This document shows positions 17,550 to 25,084 of a stretch of 39,011 nucleotides of DNA, in pieces. The number at the start of each line of letters is the position of its first letter. Position 1 is the first letter of the stretch. The notes beneath the pieces were generated by a model. It ran no database searches and was not told the DNA's origin. It saw nothing but the letters and a program-made list of their open reading frames with translations. The DNA is from a virus. The stretch lies in IMG/VR virus record IMGVR_UViG_3300009620_000012, positions 1 through 39,011 of that record. One strand, written 5' to 3'. The position numbers were made by a program, and so were the translations under genes.

Positions 17550-17868
17550 CTGTATCTCCTGATTTGATTGCATTCAAGGTGAAGGTCCGAACCATCCCCG
17601 GTTCAAGACCTGCGAGTATACAAGTATCCTCAAAGCTTTCACACGTTACACCAACAGAAGAAAAGACCCAAGCATGGGCCTGATCTCTTTGTAGTTTTAT
17701 ATTACTACTCTCTTGTACGTCTTCAGGTTTAATAAGATCAATGATGGCCTGAAAAATTACTGCCAGATGAAGACTTTTAATAGGATCTTTCTGAGCCACA
17801 TCATAAAGAGATTCAAAATCTATATTATTATTCAATTGGATCTTGAACAGGTCTATAAAACTTACCAC
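17515..17868 (-). CDS. Conserved phage protein, unknown function (117 aa)
   Basis: The first available start is a GTG at 17868. It lies inside the 3' end of the upstream GIY-YIG gene (41-base overlap), and no good Shine-Dalgarno is visible there. The second half reads RDQAHAWVFSS, then CESFEDTCILAGLEPGMVR, a pattern seen in small phage proteins of unknown role. The long overlap suggests that the upstream gene arrived by insertion close to, or into, the original 5' end. Confidence 0.65.
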   Translation of the reverse strand: MVSFIDLFKIQLNNNIDFESLYDVAQKDPIKSLHLAVIFQAIIDLIKPEDVQESSNIKLQRDQAHAWVFSSVGVTCESFEDTCILAGLEPGMVRTFTLNAIKSGDTDEVRRKINYLL

Positions 17869-18217
17869 CTATATAATTATTGTAGTAAGCAGGTTCGTCT
17901 GTTCCCTCTAGCTTTGCGGTTAATACATGATTAATTATTTGATAATAACACTCATAGTATCTTAGACTCCGTTTATTCTTATACTCTCCAATAACCTGAA
18001 ACCGGAAATGTTTCTTTCCTAGTTTTTTAATCTCTTCGTTTAGAGTCTTGTTTGATCCAGTGTAAAGCTTCCAGTCCGACTCAACTTTCTTTTTATTTTT
18101 TTTAACAAAGTATTGTTTACAACCTATGTAAGCTTTCTTTGTTTCCTTCTGAGTTATAAGATAGACAAACCCAAAAGTATTTTTAGTGTCGAGTTTCTGA
18201 GGATACTCCCAATGCAT
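17828..18217 (-). CDS. Putative GIY-YIG family endonuclease (129 aa)
   Basis: FVYLITQKETKKAYIGCKQ (residues 17-35) fits the GIY-YIG core (V-Y-L, then Y-I-G). The downstream RSLRYYECYYQ helix supplies the usual Arg and Glu. Lys- and Asn-rich composition with A/T-rich codons contrasts with the neighbouring nuclease gene and is typical of free-standing homing endonucleases. The start is set by a TAATG overlap with the upstream stop. The divergence from the canonical motif leaves the family assignment probable, not certain. Confidence 0.65.
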   Translation of the reverse strand: MHWEYPQKLDTKNTFGFVYLITQKETKKAYIGCKQYFVKKNKKKVESDWKLYTGSNKTLNEEIKKLGKKHFRFQVIGEYKNKRSLRYYECYYQIINHVLTAKLEGTDEPAYYNNYIGGKFYRPVQDPIE

Positions 18218-19077
18218 TACCAGTTCACCACCTCTTCTACATCAGGTTCTTTTGCAACTTGTGTGAGAAATCTCTTACCCTTTGCATACTGGAACACACG
18301 CAGACCCCTACCTTGGTTTGTATCCTCCCAACATTCTCTTTTATGCCCACAATAAACACAACCAACAGCAAGCTTATGATTGCCAGACTTCCCATCAGGA
18401 ACATCAGCATAACACCGATCAGGTATCCGGCTATCTGCAACCATTCCTTTAAGGTATTCCACTCTCTGTTTAGCATTAATCATTTCCATCTGATGTACAG
18501 GAGTCAGGCAGATCTCTCCTGTTGATTTGTTAATAGCAAGAAAAGCAGCTCGACTAACTGCATTAGCGTGAGCATAGGCTGAGATCTGAGCAATGTATCC
18601 AAAGGGATCATCCTCCCCGAGTTTGTGATACTTAAACTTATCAAAGCCGGGACCACTTGCAGACTTACAGTCAACCAGAACACCATCAATCATAGCATCT
18701 TGGTGGCCCTTTACACCTTCTACTTCAACCTCTCTTTGCTGATCAGTTACCGTGTGACCTGAGATAGAAGCGCAAAGAAGAAGTAGCTCTTCCAAGATAT
18801 ACCCATATAAAAACTTTATTCGAGTAGAGGGCTGAAGCTGGACATCGTTCAAGGGTTTGTTAAGATCATACCAAAGCTGTCTGTTTGGTTTGCCAATGGC
18901 AGATAGTCGTAGGTTGGCACGATCTCTGGGCTTCTCATATAAGAACTCCTTGATGTGAACCTTAAGCATATCACCAAAGGTATCTATATGTTTGTCTACT
19001 TCCTCTTCATCCATATCAATAGGATCAAGAGTAAAGAGGTTGTAGATATCCTTAACTAATGTTTCAATTTGTTTCAT
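18217..19077 (-). CDS. PD-(D/E)XK exonuclease, Cas4/AddB-like, possible Fe-S cluster (286 aa)
   Basis: RecB-type nuclease core: E96/E97 in the helix before the core, then GHQDAMIDG (D127) and VLVDCKSA (D136, K138), then a QISAYAHA helix with Gln164. The C-terminal half carries C222, C240-x2-C243 and C249. The last three form the CX2CX5C pattern that holds a 4Fe-4S cluster in Cas4 and AddB. It probably processes DNA ends during replication or recombination, since it sits next to the ssDNA-binding protein and PolA. No Shine-Dalgarno is adjacent to ATG 19077. A strong one lies upstream of a hairpin (see 19085-19139). Confidence 0.8.
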   Translation of the reverse strand: MKQIETLVKDIYNLFTLDPIDMDEEEVDKHIDTFGDMLKVHIKEFLYEKPRDRANLRLSAIGKPNRQLWYDLNKPLNDVQLQPSTRIKFLYGYILEELLLLCASISGHTVTDQQREVEVEGVKGHQDAMIDGVLVDCKSASGPGFDKFKYHKLGEDDPFGYIAQISAYAHANAVSRAAFLAINKSTGEICLTPVHQMEMINAKQRVEYLKGMVADSRIPDRCYADVPDGKSGNHKLAVGCVYCGHKRECWEDTNQGRGLRVFQYAKGKRFLTQVAKEPDVEEVVNW

Positions 19078-19084
19078 TGGAGTA

Positions 19085-19139
19085 GTAGAGGGGGTGCCAC
19101 AATGCTACCATTCAAAACAAAGTGACACCCTCCCTCCTT
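19085..19139 (-). promoter_or_regulatory. Shine-Dalgarno followed by hairpin before nuclease start codon
   Basis: On the minus strand AAAGGAGG is followed directly by an imperfect stem. GAGGG plus TGTCAC pair with GTGGCA plus CCCTC across a two-base bulge, enclosing a 21-base loop. Ten bases then lead to ATG 19077. Folding would bring the ribosome site close to a start codon that otherwise has none. It could equally be a processing or termination hairpin after the ssb gene. Confidence 0.5.
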
Positions 19140-19147
19140 TCTAGTTG

Positions 19148-19603
19148 TTAAAAGGGTGCAGCTTCCTCTTGCACATAGCCTCCTTCTACTGGTTCAAAGT
19201 CTTGGTCATCTCTGGTGTACTCAATGAAGTCCACCACCTGCACTGCTGCCAAGTCAGCAGATACTCCTGATTTACCAGCATAGTTCCACTCGTAGGGAAC
19301 GGCCTTAACATTTACCGTGCTACCATTAGCAATCAGCTTGCCATTCCAGATATTATTCTGAGAGTCTTTTATAAAGGGAGCGGCACGTTGGCTACCATCA
19401 GGACGCAAGACTTTACGCTTAATGGTAACAAAGTCACCCCGGTCGTCATCCTTGTTACTGATGGGAAGGCCAGCCCCTTCGATAACAGCTCGATTGTTAT
19501 CATTAACCTCAACTTGAATAGACCAAACCGGATCGAACTTGGTGTTCGGCTCGGTGATCGAGGCATAGTGGCACTTGCCAGAAATGTAAATCGGATCGTT
19601 CAT
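19148..19603 (-). CDS. Single-stranded DNA-binding protein (151 aa)
   Basis: The fold signature resembles T7 gp2.5/DUF2815-type ssDNA-binding proteins. It starts PIYISGKCHYASITEPNT, continues with beta-rich segments (DPVWSIQVEV; TIKRKVLRPDGSQRAAP) and ends in a strongly acidic Glu/Asp tail terminating in a hydrophobic AAPF. Such tails recruit replication partners. Its position between the nuclease and PolA supports the call. GGAG sits six to seven bases before ATG 19603, so the longer frame upstream is discarded. Its own promoter lies at 19738-19767 and gives a structured leader of about 130 bases. Confidence 0.75.
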   Translation of the reverse strand: MNDPIYISGKCHYASITEPNTKFDPVWSIQVEVNDNNRAVIEGAGLPISNKDDDRGDFVTIKRKVLRPDGSQRAAPFIKDSQNNIWNGKLIANGSTVNVKAVPYEWNYAGKSGVSADLAAVQVVDFIEYTRDDQDFEPVEGGYVQEEAAPF

Positions 19604-19622
19604 TCTGTTCTCCTTTAAAACA

Positions 19623-19658
19623 CTGCACCATTGCAGCCATGAGTGGGGATCATTCCCC
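19623..19658 (-). promoter_or_regulatory. Two small hairpins in the ssb leader
   Basis: CTGCA-CCAT-TGCAG (19623-19636) and GGGGA-TCAT-TCCCC (19645-19658) are perfect 5-bp dyads with 4-base loops. They lie between the large hairpin at 19663-19712 and the ssb Shine-Dalgarno. Confidence 0.6.
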
Positions 19659-19662
19659 AAGA

Positions 19663-19712
19663 CTAATCTACGCTCTGTAGTACTACTTCGTACTACTACA
19701 GAGCTTGATTAG
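19663..19712. repeat. Long inverted repeat, family copy 1 (loop class B)
   Basis: The outer arms are CTAATC/GATTAG and the main stem is GCTCTGTAGTA/TACTACAGAGC (11 bp). The 11-base centre is CTACTTCGTAC. Its sequence is identical to the copy at 32478-32527, about 12.8 kb away. It is the only copy outside the early region and lies in the leader of the ssb gene. Confidence 0.95.
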
Positions 19713-19737
19713 GTACTACCAACTAAGCAACGAGTGA

Positions 19738-19767
19738 ATTGTACCACACCTTCAGGGTGTATGTCAA
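19738..19767 (-). promoter_or_regulatory. Sigma-70 promoter for ssb
   Basis: On the minus strand TTGACA (19767-19762) and TACAAT (19743-19738) are separated by 18 bases. The predicted start is near 19731. The -35 box overlaps the end of the endonuclease VII gene, and the transcript would begin just before the long inverted repeat. Confidence 0.7.
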
Positions 19768-20216
19768 CAGTTATTATCATGTTTTTCTAAATAATTTACA
19801 GCCCTCCTTAAATTGTGAACATCCTCCTCAAACATACCGAGACCCTTATTGCAATGGTCACACAGCCAATCTCTAAATGCCATTGTTTTTCGATCATGGT
19901 CTACAACCCATGTATTAGATTGGTGTCTCGATTCAGGAACTAGTTTATCTCTAACCTCCTTATCTCCAGAGAGACAAATGGGACAGTGGTGATCATCTGG
20001 TTTTTTGTGTGTCCTTCTTATATTGTCTGCAAATTTTTTGCGTTCGTTGTCACATGCTTTACAGACATTCTTAAATCTTTGTGATCCATCAGCCCTATAA
20101 ATTCCAGTTGCAAAGTCCTTTAAACTTTTTTCTTTTTTACAATATTTGCAAACTCTTGTTCCTTTACTTTGATCTATTGACGCTACATCTGGAAACATCT
20201 CAAATTGATCTGTCAT
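19764..20216 (-). CDS. Recombination endonuclease VII family protein (150 aa)
   Basis: It has an N-terminal zinc site (C23-x2-C26, C52-x2-C55), then the endonuclease VII core: C78-x2-C81, WVVDHDRKT with D106-H107-D108, and FRDWLCDHCNKGLGMF with C119-x2-C122-N123. The family includes the T4 junction resolvase, but in phages many members are free-standing homing nucleases. The extra zinc site and its insertion between polA and ssb favour a mobile gene here. It starts in a TAATG overlap with the polA stop. Confidence 0.88.
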   Translation of the reverse strand: MTDQFEMFPDVASIDQSKGTRVCKYCKKEKSLKDFATGIYRADGSQRFKNVCKACDNERKKFADNIRRTHKKPDDHHCPICLSGDKEVRDKLVPESRHQSNTWVVDHDRKTMAFRDWLCDHCNKGLGMFEEDVHNLRRAVNYLEKHDNNC

Positions 20217-21853
20217 TAATGTGTCTCCGACCAGTTGGAGCCAACCTTATGGCTGGAGTCCAGATCACATTTAAAGTTTAGTATCCCCTGCGTAGAATGG
20301 ATAGCTTCCTTTGTTATCTGGCCGAAGCGTTCAATGTCGGGCTTGGCTACCTCAAACTGATACTCATCGTGTACTGAGGCTACTAGCTTGGCATCCAGCC
20401 CTGAGCTTTGTATCCCCTTATCCATTTCCACGAGCCATTGTTTGCAAACGACAGCCCCGGCTCCTTGGATAAGAGTATTTAGAGCAGCATGATCAGACCT
20501 TATATGTAACCTTCGACCATCTAAGCCCTTGATCATGCCACTCTGAGCTGCTTCCTGTATGTTAGTTCGGAGTGTCTTCAAGGGTGGAATATTCTTTAGA
20601 AACTTTTCTATTAGTTCACGCCCCGTTCGAGAAGAACCTCCTACTATCTTTCCTATCTTGGCTGCTCCTGCTCCGTAGAGAAAGGCATAGATAAAAGTCT
20701 TTGCTTGATCTCTTGTCTTTAGACCAGCGGCCTTCTGATTAGCTGTATGTATATCTCCTGTAAGAACTTCTTTTGTAAAGCTTTCATTATCCATATAATG
20801 TGCCAGACAGCGAAGCTCCAGCCCACTGGCATCTGTACCTACAAGTCTGTGTGTCTCTGGATTTGATACCGTCCAGAGGGATCGACACTCCTTCCCGAAT
20901 GGAGAGTAGACTGCCGGAACCTGTGCCATGTTAGGCTTGTGGTGAGCCATACGTCCTGTTATGGTACGAAGGGTAAGAACCTTACCGTGGACTCGACCAT
21001 CCTCCTGACACTCTTGTATCCACGCTCTAAGAAGTCCGGTACGCTTCTGAAGAAGGAAGTATCTACTAAACATCTGAGCCTCAGGCATGTCTTTAATCTT
21101 AGAAAGGACATTTTCATTAACAATAATATTACCCTTATCTGTATGCTTCTTGGGCTTCCATCCTCTCTCTACCAGACGTTCAGCAATCTGTTTCCTACTG
21201 GCTATGTTAAATGGAATATGTTTAACTTTAGTTTTTAACTGAACTTCTGTGGGTTCAAACATTTCGTTGGCCTGAAATTCAAGCTGACGTTGTTCGTCTT
21301 CCAGTCTAGCCAAGAGGATCTGGCCCTCCATAAGATTGAAAGCAAAGCCATTATCTTGTTGTCTGTCTATTATTATTCTTATCTGACGCTCCAGATCATA
21401 CGCCTCTGGACTAAAAATTCTCCCTTCTTGTTCAAGACTAACCCCAAGCTTCCGGGTAAGTTCAGTATCCCGAATGCAGTACTCCAACATCTTCTCACTA
21501 TACTCTTCGAACTCAGTGAACTCTCCCTTGGTATAGTCGAGCCGCTCACCCCAAGATGCCAGAGAGTGTCCTCCATCCCGGACAGGATTGTACAGTTGAG
21601 ATTCAATTAATGTATCTCTGATCTTATGGGATTTTATTTTAGCATTAGCCAGTCGGTTAAGGATGGGGCCGTCGAAGCTAAGACCATTGTGCATAATAAA
21701 TTGATCTATCTTTCCAGACCATCCCCCGAACTGACTACATTCATCTCCAACCCATTGTCTTGTTTCTCCTGTTTGATAATGTTGAGCGACTATGCAATGT
21801 ATCTTTGTTGCATCTAGGCTGTCTGTCTCTATATCAACAACTGCTTTCATCAT
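20216..21853 (-). CDS. DNA polymerase I family (T7-like) with 3'-5' exonuclease (545 aa)
   Basis: The replicative polymerase. The exonuclease domain has D7-I-E9, then HNGLSFD with D61, and YCIRDTE with D129. The polymerase domain has motif A DASGLELR (341-348), motif B RDQAKTFIYAFLYGAG (381-396), nearly identical to the T7 O-helix, with Tyr389 at the nucleotide-discrimination site, and motif C VHDE (494-497). At 545 aa it is much shorter than T7 gp5 and lacks room for the thioredoxin-binding insertion, so its processivity partner must differ. It overlaps the upstream nuclease gene by 20 bases. Confidence 0.95.
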   Translation of the reverse strand: MMKAVVDIETDSLDATKIHCIVAQHYQTGETRQWVGDECSQFGGWSGKIDQFIMHNGLSFDGPILNRLANAKIKSHKIRDTLIESQLYNPVRDGGHSLASWGERLDYTKGEFTEFEEYSEKMLEYCIRDTELTRKLGVSLEQEGRIFSPEAYDLERQIRIIIDRQQDNGFAFNLMEGQILLARLEDEQRQLEFQANEMFEPTEVQLKTKVKHIPFNIASRKQIAERLVERGWKPKKHTDKGNIIVNENVLSKIKDMPEAQMFSRYFLLQKRTGLLRAWIQECQEDGRVHGKVLTLRTITGRMAHHKPNMAQVPAVYSPFGKECRSLWTVSNPETHRLVGTDASGLELRCLAHYMDNESFTKEVLTGDIHTANQKAAGLKTRDQAKTFIYAFLYGAGAAKIGKIVGGSSRTGRELIEKFLKNIPPLKTLRTNIQEAAQSGMIKGLDGRRLHIRSDHAALNTLIQGAGAVVCKQWLVEMDKGIQSSGLDAKLVASVHDEYQFEVAKPDIERFGQITKEAIHSTQGILNFKCDLDSSHKVGSNWSETH

Positions 21854-22310
21854 AGGTCATATCCATTAGGTATGCATCACTGGTTGAGATGTGAAAGAAC
21901 TTCTCTCCTTTCTGGATGTTCCGGTTGGGAGCCTCTCTAACATCACAGTCAAGAAGAGTATGACCATCTATATGCCATGCCTTCTTGCAATCATTCCGGA
22001 ACACAACAAATGTTAGTACATCATCGGGACATTCCTCTTTCCATTTATCAAGAAGCCTTCTCTTTCTTTCAGGGATACGTATCTCATCCCAAGAGTCAGG
22101 CCAATCTCCCCTCCAAGAATATTTTATCTCTACCTCGTAGAGAAGTCTGGGTAGGTCACCATCTACTGTGCAGACTATATCAAAGTAATATGTATCGTTC
22201 GTAGAGATGTTAGAGTGATCGTGTTCTTTAAGCCAACCTACCATATGCTTCTTAGCTTTGGTGTCGGCTATATCGTAGAGTGTTTTATTAAAGGGCTTCT
22301 TGACTTGCAT
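21834..22310 (-). CDS. Putative PD-(D/E)XK-like nuclease (158 aa)
   Basis: The sequence YYFDIVC followed by YEVEIKYSW fits the D...(E)xK arrangement of restriction-fold nucleases. A conserved-looking helix follows (IRIPERKRRLLDKW). Its position directly before polA would suit a resolvase or repair nuclease such as T7 gp3, although it does not look like gp3. No zinc or HNH motif is present. The assignment rests on one motif. Confidence 0.5.
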   Translation of the reverse strand: MQVKKPFNKTLYDIADTKAKKHMVGWLKEHDHSNISTNDTYYFDIVCTVDGDLPRLLYEVEIKYSWRGDWPDSWDEIRIPERKRRLLDKWKEECPDDVLTFVVFRNDCKKAWHIDGHTLLDCDVREAPNRNIQKGEKFFHISTSDAYLMDMTYDESSC

Positions 22311-22312
22311 TT

Positions 22313-22921
22313 TTACTCTCCTTGATAAACGTGATTTCTTTCTATCTTAAATTTGCGTAAGATTTTGCTGTTGATGGAAACTCTTTTCTTATATTGTTTA
22401 TTACTTAATTTTCTTTTTCGTTCTGTATCAATTAGAAAGTCATACTCCCATTCATTAATCCAATCCTTTTCATAAATGTATTCGGTTGTCACTTCATTGA
22501 AGGATTTATCTACATCCTTAAATACTTTTTTTATGTTTGTAAAGATTAGATTAGACGGCAGATCTGTAAATTTATTTATACAAATATTACCCACCTGAGT
22601 TGAATTACCATTAAGAGAATTAGTAATTCGACATAACTCACATATGGGAGTTTTACCACACAAACAACTTTCCCACTCCTCCTTTCTTGCAAAATCAATC
22701 CTAACTAATTTCCATTCTAGTTTTGCCTCTTCCCATATGTCAGCCTCAGATAATTCAAGAATCCTTTTAATAAAAGTTTCAGAATATTTGGTTTTATGAA
22801 CTTCATTAAATTCTTTGCAGCTATAACAGTATGAATGGTCAGCGTATATTGCAAGGGCATCGGAGGAACCACACTTAGAACATGGTTCCATCATTGGTTT
22901 CTCAAGTTCCACTTTATTCAT
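22313..22921 (-). CDS. Zinc-ribbon protein related to the primase N-terminus (202 aa)
   Basis: The first zinc ribbon (MEPCSKCGSSDAL, then YCYSCKEF) closely copies the N-terminus of the adjacent primase-helicase, and the match is visible at DNA level too. The rest is different: a second cysteine cluster (SCLCGKTPICELC, then VGNICINKF) of a type seen in small phage and bacterial proteins of unknown role, followed by a Lys-rich helical tail. It has no TOPRIM or helicase motif. A/T-rich codons and Lys/Asn content resemble the HNH and GIY-YIG genes. It could be a mobile gene with a captured zinc ribbon or a DNA-binding accessory to the primase. Its start overlaps the primase stop. Confidence 0.65.
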   Translation of the reverse strand: MNKVELEKPMMEPCSKCGSSDALAIYADHSYCYSCKEFNEVHKTKYSETFIKRILELSEADIWEEAKLEWKLVRIDFARKEEWESCLCGKTPICELCRITNSLNGNSTQVGNICINKFTDLPSNLIFTNIKKVFKDVDKSFNEVTTEYIYEKDWINEWEYDFLIDTERKRKLSNKQYKKRVSINSKILRKFKIERNHVYQGE

Positions 22922-24539
22922 CCTCCAAGAAGGGGTTATCGATCTGTGTCATTCTACCAGTTTCTTTGTCGTAATGCAAGTGACAAGCAACACCAGTGTC
23001 TCCGGTGTATCTATTCTTCAGGATACGAACGGTGGTTGTGTTGGCCTCCACCTCATCTTCCGCTTGCTGGTTGCGCTCCAGAGCTATGACACTATCACTT
23101 AGATGTGCTATACTGGCAGAGCCACGCAGATGCGAGAGAGATACCTCCCTCCCCTCCTCGTGACCTCTATCACCACCCGGCCTACGAAGATGACTGACAA
23201 GTAGCAAAGCTATCCCAGTCTCCTCAACCAGAGAACGTAGCTTGGTCATCAAGACATCGATAGACTTACGCTCATCTCCAAAGTCTTCCTGACCTGATAC
23301 TAGAATAGATAGGTGATCCAGAAAGACCCACTTACAATCAAGAGCCTTTGCCATATACCGGACACGATCAAGGATCTCATCGTTGCTTATGGAACCAAAG
23401 TGATCAAAGGCAAAGAACCTTCGGCTACCTACTGTCTTGTCTTGCCACTCCTTTAATTGTTCCGGGGTGAATCGATCTCGTATTTCTTTTATATATAGTC
23501 TGGCATTAGCCTCAACACTCATAATGTTAAATGTTGTACTACGTGTGCTTTCTTCCAGAGCAAGTAGTCCAAGGTTGTCTTGGGTGCTTCCCATAATGTG
23601 ATGCATTAGTTCACGCATAACACTGCTCTTACCCATACCAGCACCAGAGGTGAAGGTAACTAGCTCTCCGGTACGCATACCGTAGGTCTTCTCATTTAGT
23701 TTATCCCAAGGATAAGAACATGTCTCATGGTATGTCTCATCGTAGAGACTGTCTCCCAGATCACCAAGATTTATAATACCAGCAGGAGTATATGCCTTTG
23801 CAGTCCACCACGCTCGGACAAACTTTTCGGATTGACCAGTTTTTAAATACTCGTTTGCATCCTTCATATCAAGATACATGATCTTGCATTTATTAGGCTC
23901 AAACAATCTGGCTACTTCAGTAGCAGCAGACTTACCTTGGGCATCATTATCAAAACAAAGTACTACAGTATCGAATTTATTTAGATAATCAAGTGACTGT
24001 TTGCAGTTCTTCAGGGCAGAGGCAGCTCCATTCTTTATGGACACACAAGGATATTTAGATCCTGTAAGCTGGAAGGCACTCATTGCATCAAGCTCACCTT
24101 CGCATACAGTAATGTACTTTTGTGACTGACCAAAGATGTGTTGACCAAACAGACCACACTCACTTAATGGTCCTTCAGACCAGAAGTCTTTAATCTTTAC
24201 ACTTCGATACTTACTTGCCTTGTAGTTACCATCTTTATCATGGTAGTCATACTTATGTTCAACTATAACTTGGTTATCGAAAGCGACAGTAACTCCATAC
24301 TTCTTGCACGTCTCCGCTGTAATCTTTCGATCAGTAATGTCTGCTGTTTTAAATGTACGTTTAGTTCGGCTATTCATGGGAATTACCTTAGCTTTGGTTT
24401 CTATTTCTATTTCTGTTTCGTACCCCACACTACCGTAGGTTTCACAACTGTAACACCAAGTATGATCAAAATAGGTAACAAGGGCATCCGATGATCCACA
24501 TTTAGAACACGGGCCTTTCATTGCCTTTTTGGTTTGCAT
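22914..24539 (-). CDS. Primase-helicase, T7 gp4-like (541 aa)
   Basis: Unwinds DNA and makes primers at the fork. The N-terminal zinc ribbon has C11-x2-C14 and C29-x2-C32. The TOPRIM domain has CEGELDA (E147, D151) and CFDNDAQG (D197, D199). The helicase has Walker A SGAGMGKS (298-305), then LALEEST, Walker B WVFLDHL, H3 LLLVSHLRR and H4 LRGSASIAHLSDSVIALER. The length is near that of T7 gp4 (about 566 aa). All key residues are intact, so it is predicted active. It pairs with the PolA two genes downstream. Confidence 0.95.
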   Translation of the reverse strand: MQTKKAMKGPCSKCGSSDALVTYFDHTWCYSCETYGSVGYETEIEIETKAKVIPMNSRTKRTFKTADITDRKITAETCKKYGVTVAFDNQVIVEHKYDYHDKDGNYKASKYRSVKIKDFWSEGPLSECGLFGQHIFGQSQKYITVCEGELDAMSAFQLTGSKYPCVSIKNGAASALKNCKQSLDYLNKFDTVVLCFDNDAQGKSAATEVARLFEPNKCKIMYLDMKDANEYLKTGQSEKFVRAWWTAKAYTPAGIINLGDLGDSLYDETYHETCSYPWDKLNEKTYGMRTGELVTFTSGAGMGKSSVMRELMHHIMGSTQDNLGLLALEESTRSTTFNIMSVEANARLYIKEIRDRFTPEQLKEWQDKTVGSRRFFAFDHFGSISNDEILDRVRYMAKALDCKWVFLDHLSILVSGQEDFGDERKSIDVLMTKLRSLVEETGIALLLVSHLRRPGGDRGHEEGREVSLSHLRGSASIAHLSDSVIALERNQQAEDEVEANTTTVRILKNRYTGDTGVACHLHYDKETGRMTQIDNPFLEDE

Positions 24540-24545
24540 TACTTC

Positions 24546-24755
24546 TTACATCCTTCCTTTGCTAAAGTCAAACATTTCTTGACAGATGTCACGTCTAATT
24601 CCTGCGATCTCTTTTTCAATAGAAACAAGTGCCTCTACTTTTTCTACCTTCTCCATTGCCATCCACTCATCTCTAAAGGATAGTTGAAAACTTTTTCTAC
24701 TCCCTATTTTGTAAACCTCCAGAAGAATATCTCTTCCTTCCTGCTCTCTTGACAT
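24546..24755 (-). CDS. Hypothetical early protein (69 aa)
   Basis: AAGGA lies eight bases before ATG 24755 (protein begins MSREQEGRDILLEVYKIG), which is preferred to the much longer upstream extension. The C-terminal half is a charged helix (AMEKVEKVEALVSIEKEIAG). It overlaps the preceding gene by 59 bases, unusually long for this region, so one of the two starts may be misplaced. Confidence 0.6.
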   Translation of the reverse strand: MSREQEGRDILLEVYKIGSRKSFQLSFRDEWMAMEKVEKVEALVSIEKEIAGIRRDICQEMFDFSKGRM

Positions 24756-24906
24756 AATAAATTTCCTTAGGGTTGGTTCCAAGATGTAAGGTAACTGAGC
24801 TTCTGTTTTCGATTTCTTCCTGTGCTTCTCTCCTCGTTTTAAAATTTTCAATAACCACATCACCATGTTCTTTCCTTAGCATTAAGTTCCAAGGATTAAC
24901 AGTCAT
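24697..24906 (-). CDS. Small conserved-looking phage protein (69 aa)
   Basis: Begins MTVNPWNLMLRKEHGDVVIE, then FKTRREAQEEIEN and a C-terminal basic stretch KRAGRKRYSSGG. The 'NPWNLMLR...FKTRREA' type is familiar from small phage proteins without known function. The ATG at 24906 lies 11 bases before the upstream stop, so coupling is likely. No strong Shine-Dalgarno is seen. Confidence 0.6.
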   Translation of the reverse strand: MTVNPWNLMLRKEHGDVVIENFKTRREAQEEIENRSSVTLHLGTNPKEIYYVKRAGRKRYSSGGLQNRE

Positions 24907-25084
24907 CGAACTGATCATTCCATATTTCATTTACAAAGTCATCCTTATCTAGCATAATCTCTTCGACTTCCCGACGAGCTAGCCGCTTGGCTTCTTTATT
25001 ATTGTAACCTTCCTCACTATACTGACGTACTAAATCACGGAAGATAGCACTTCGTTCTTTTTGCCATAGATTCTTAGGCATCAT
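24896..25084 (-). CDS. Hypothetical helical early protein (62 aa)
   Basis: A GGAGGAGGG sequence directly precedes the ATG-ATG start. It is a highly charged single helix-rich protein (FRDLVRQYSEEGYNNKEAKR, then RREVEEIMLDKDDF) with an acidic C-terminus. No family is recognised. The start overlaps the upstream stop by four bases. Confidence 0.65.
   Translation of the reverse strand: MMPKNLWQKERSAIFRDLVRQYSEEGYNNKEAKRLARREVEEIMLDKDDFVNEIWNDQFDDC

Noticed and set aside
24757-24866. N-terminal extension giving a 106-aa protein
   Set aside because: The extension overlaps most of another gene and lacks a ribosome site. ATG 24755 with AAGGA is better.
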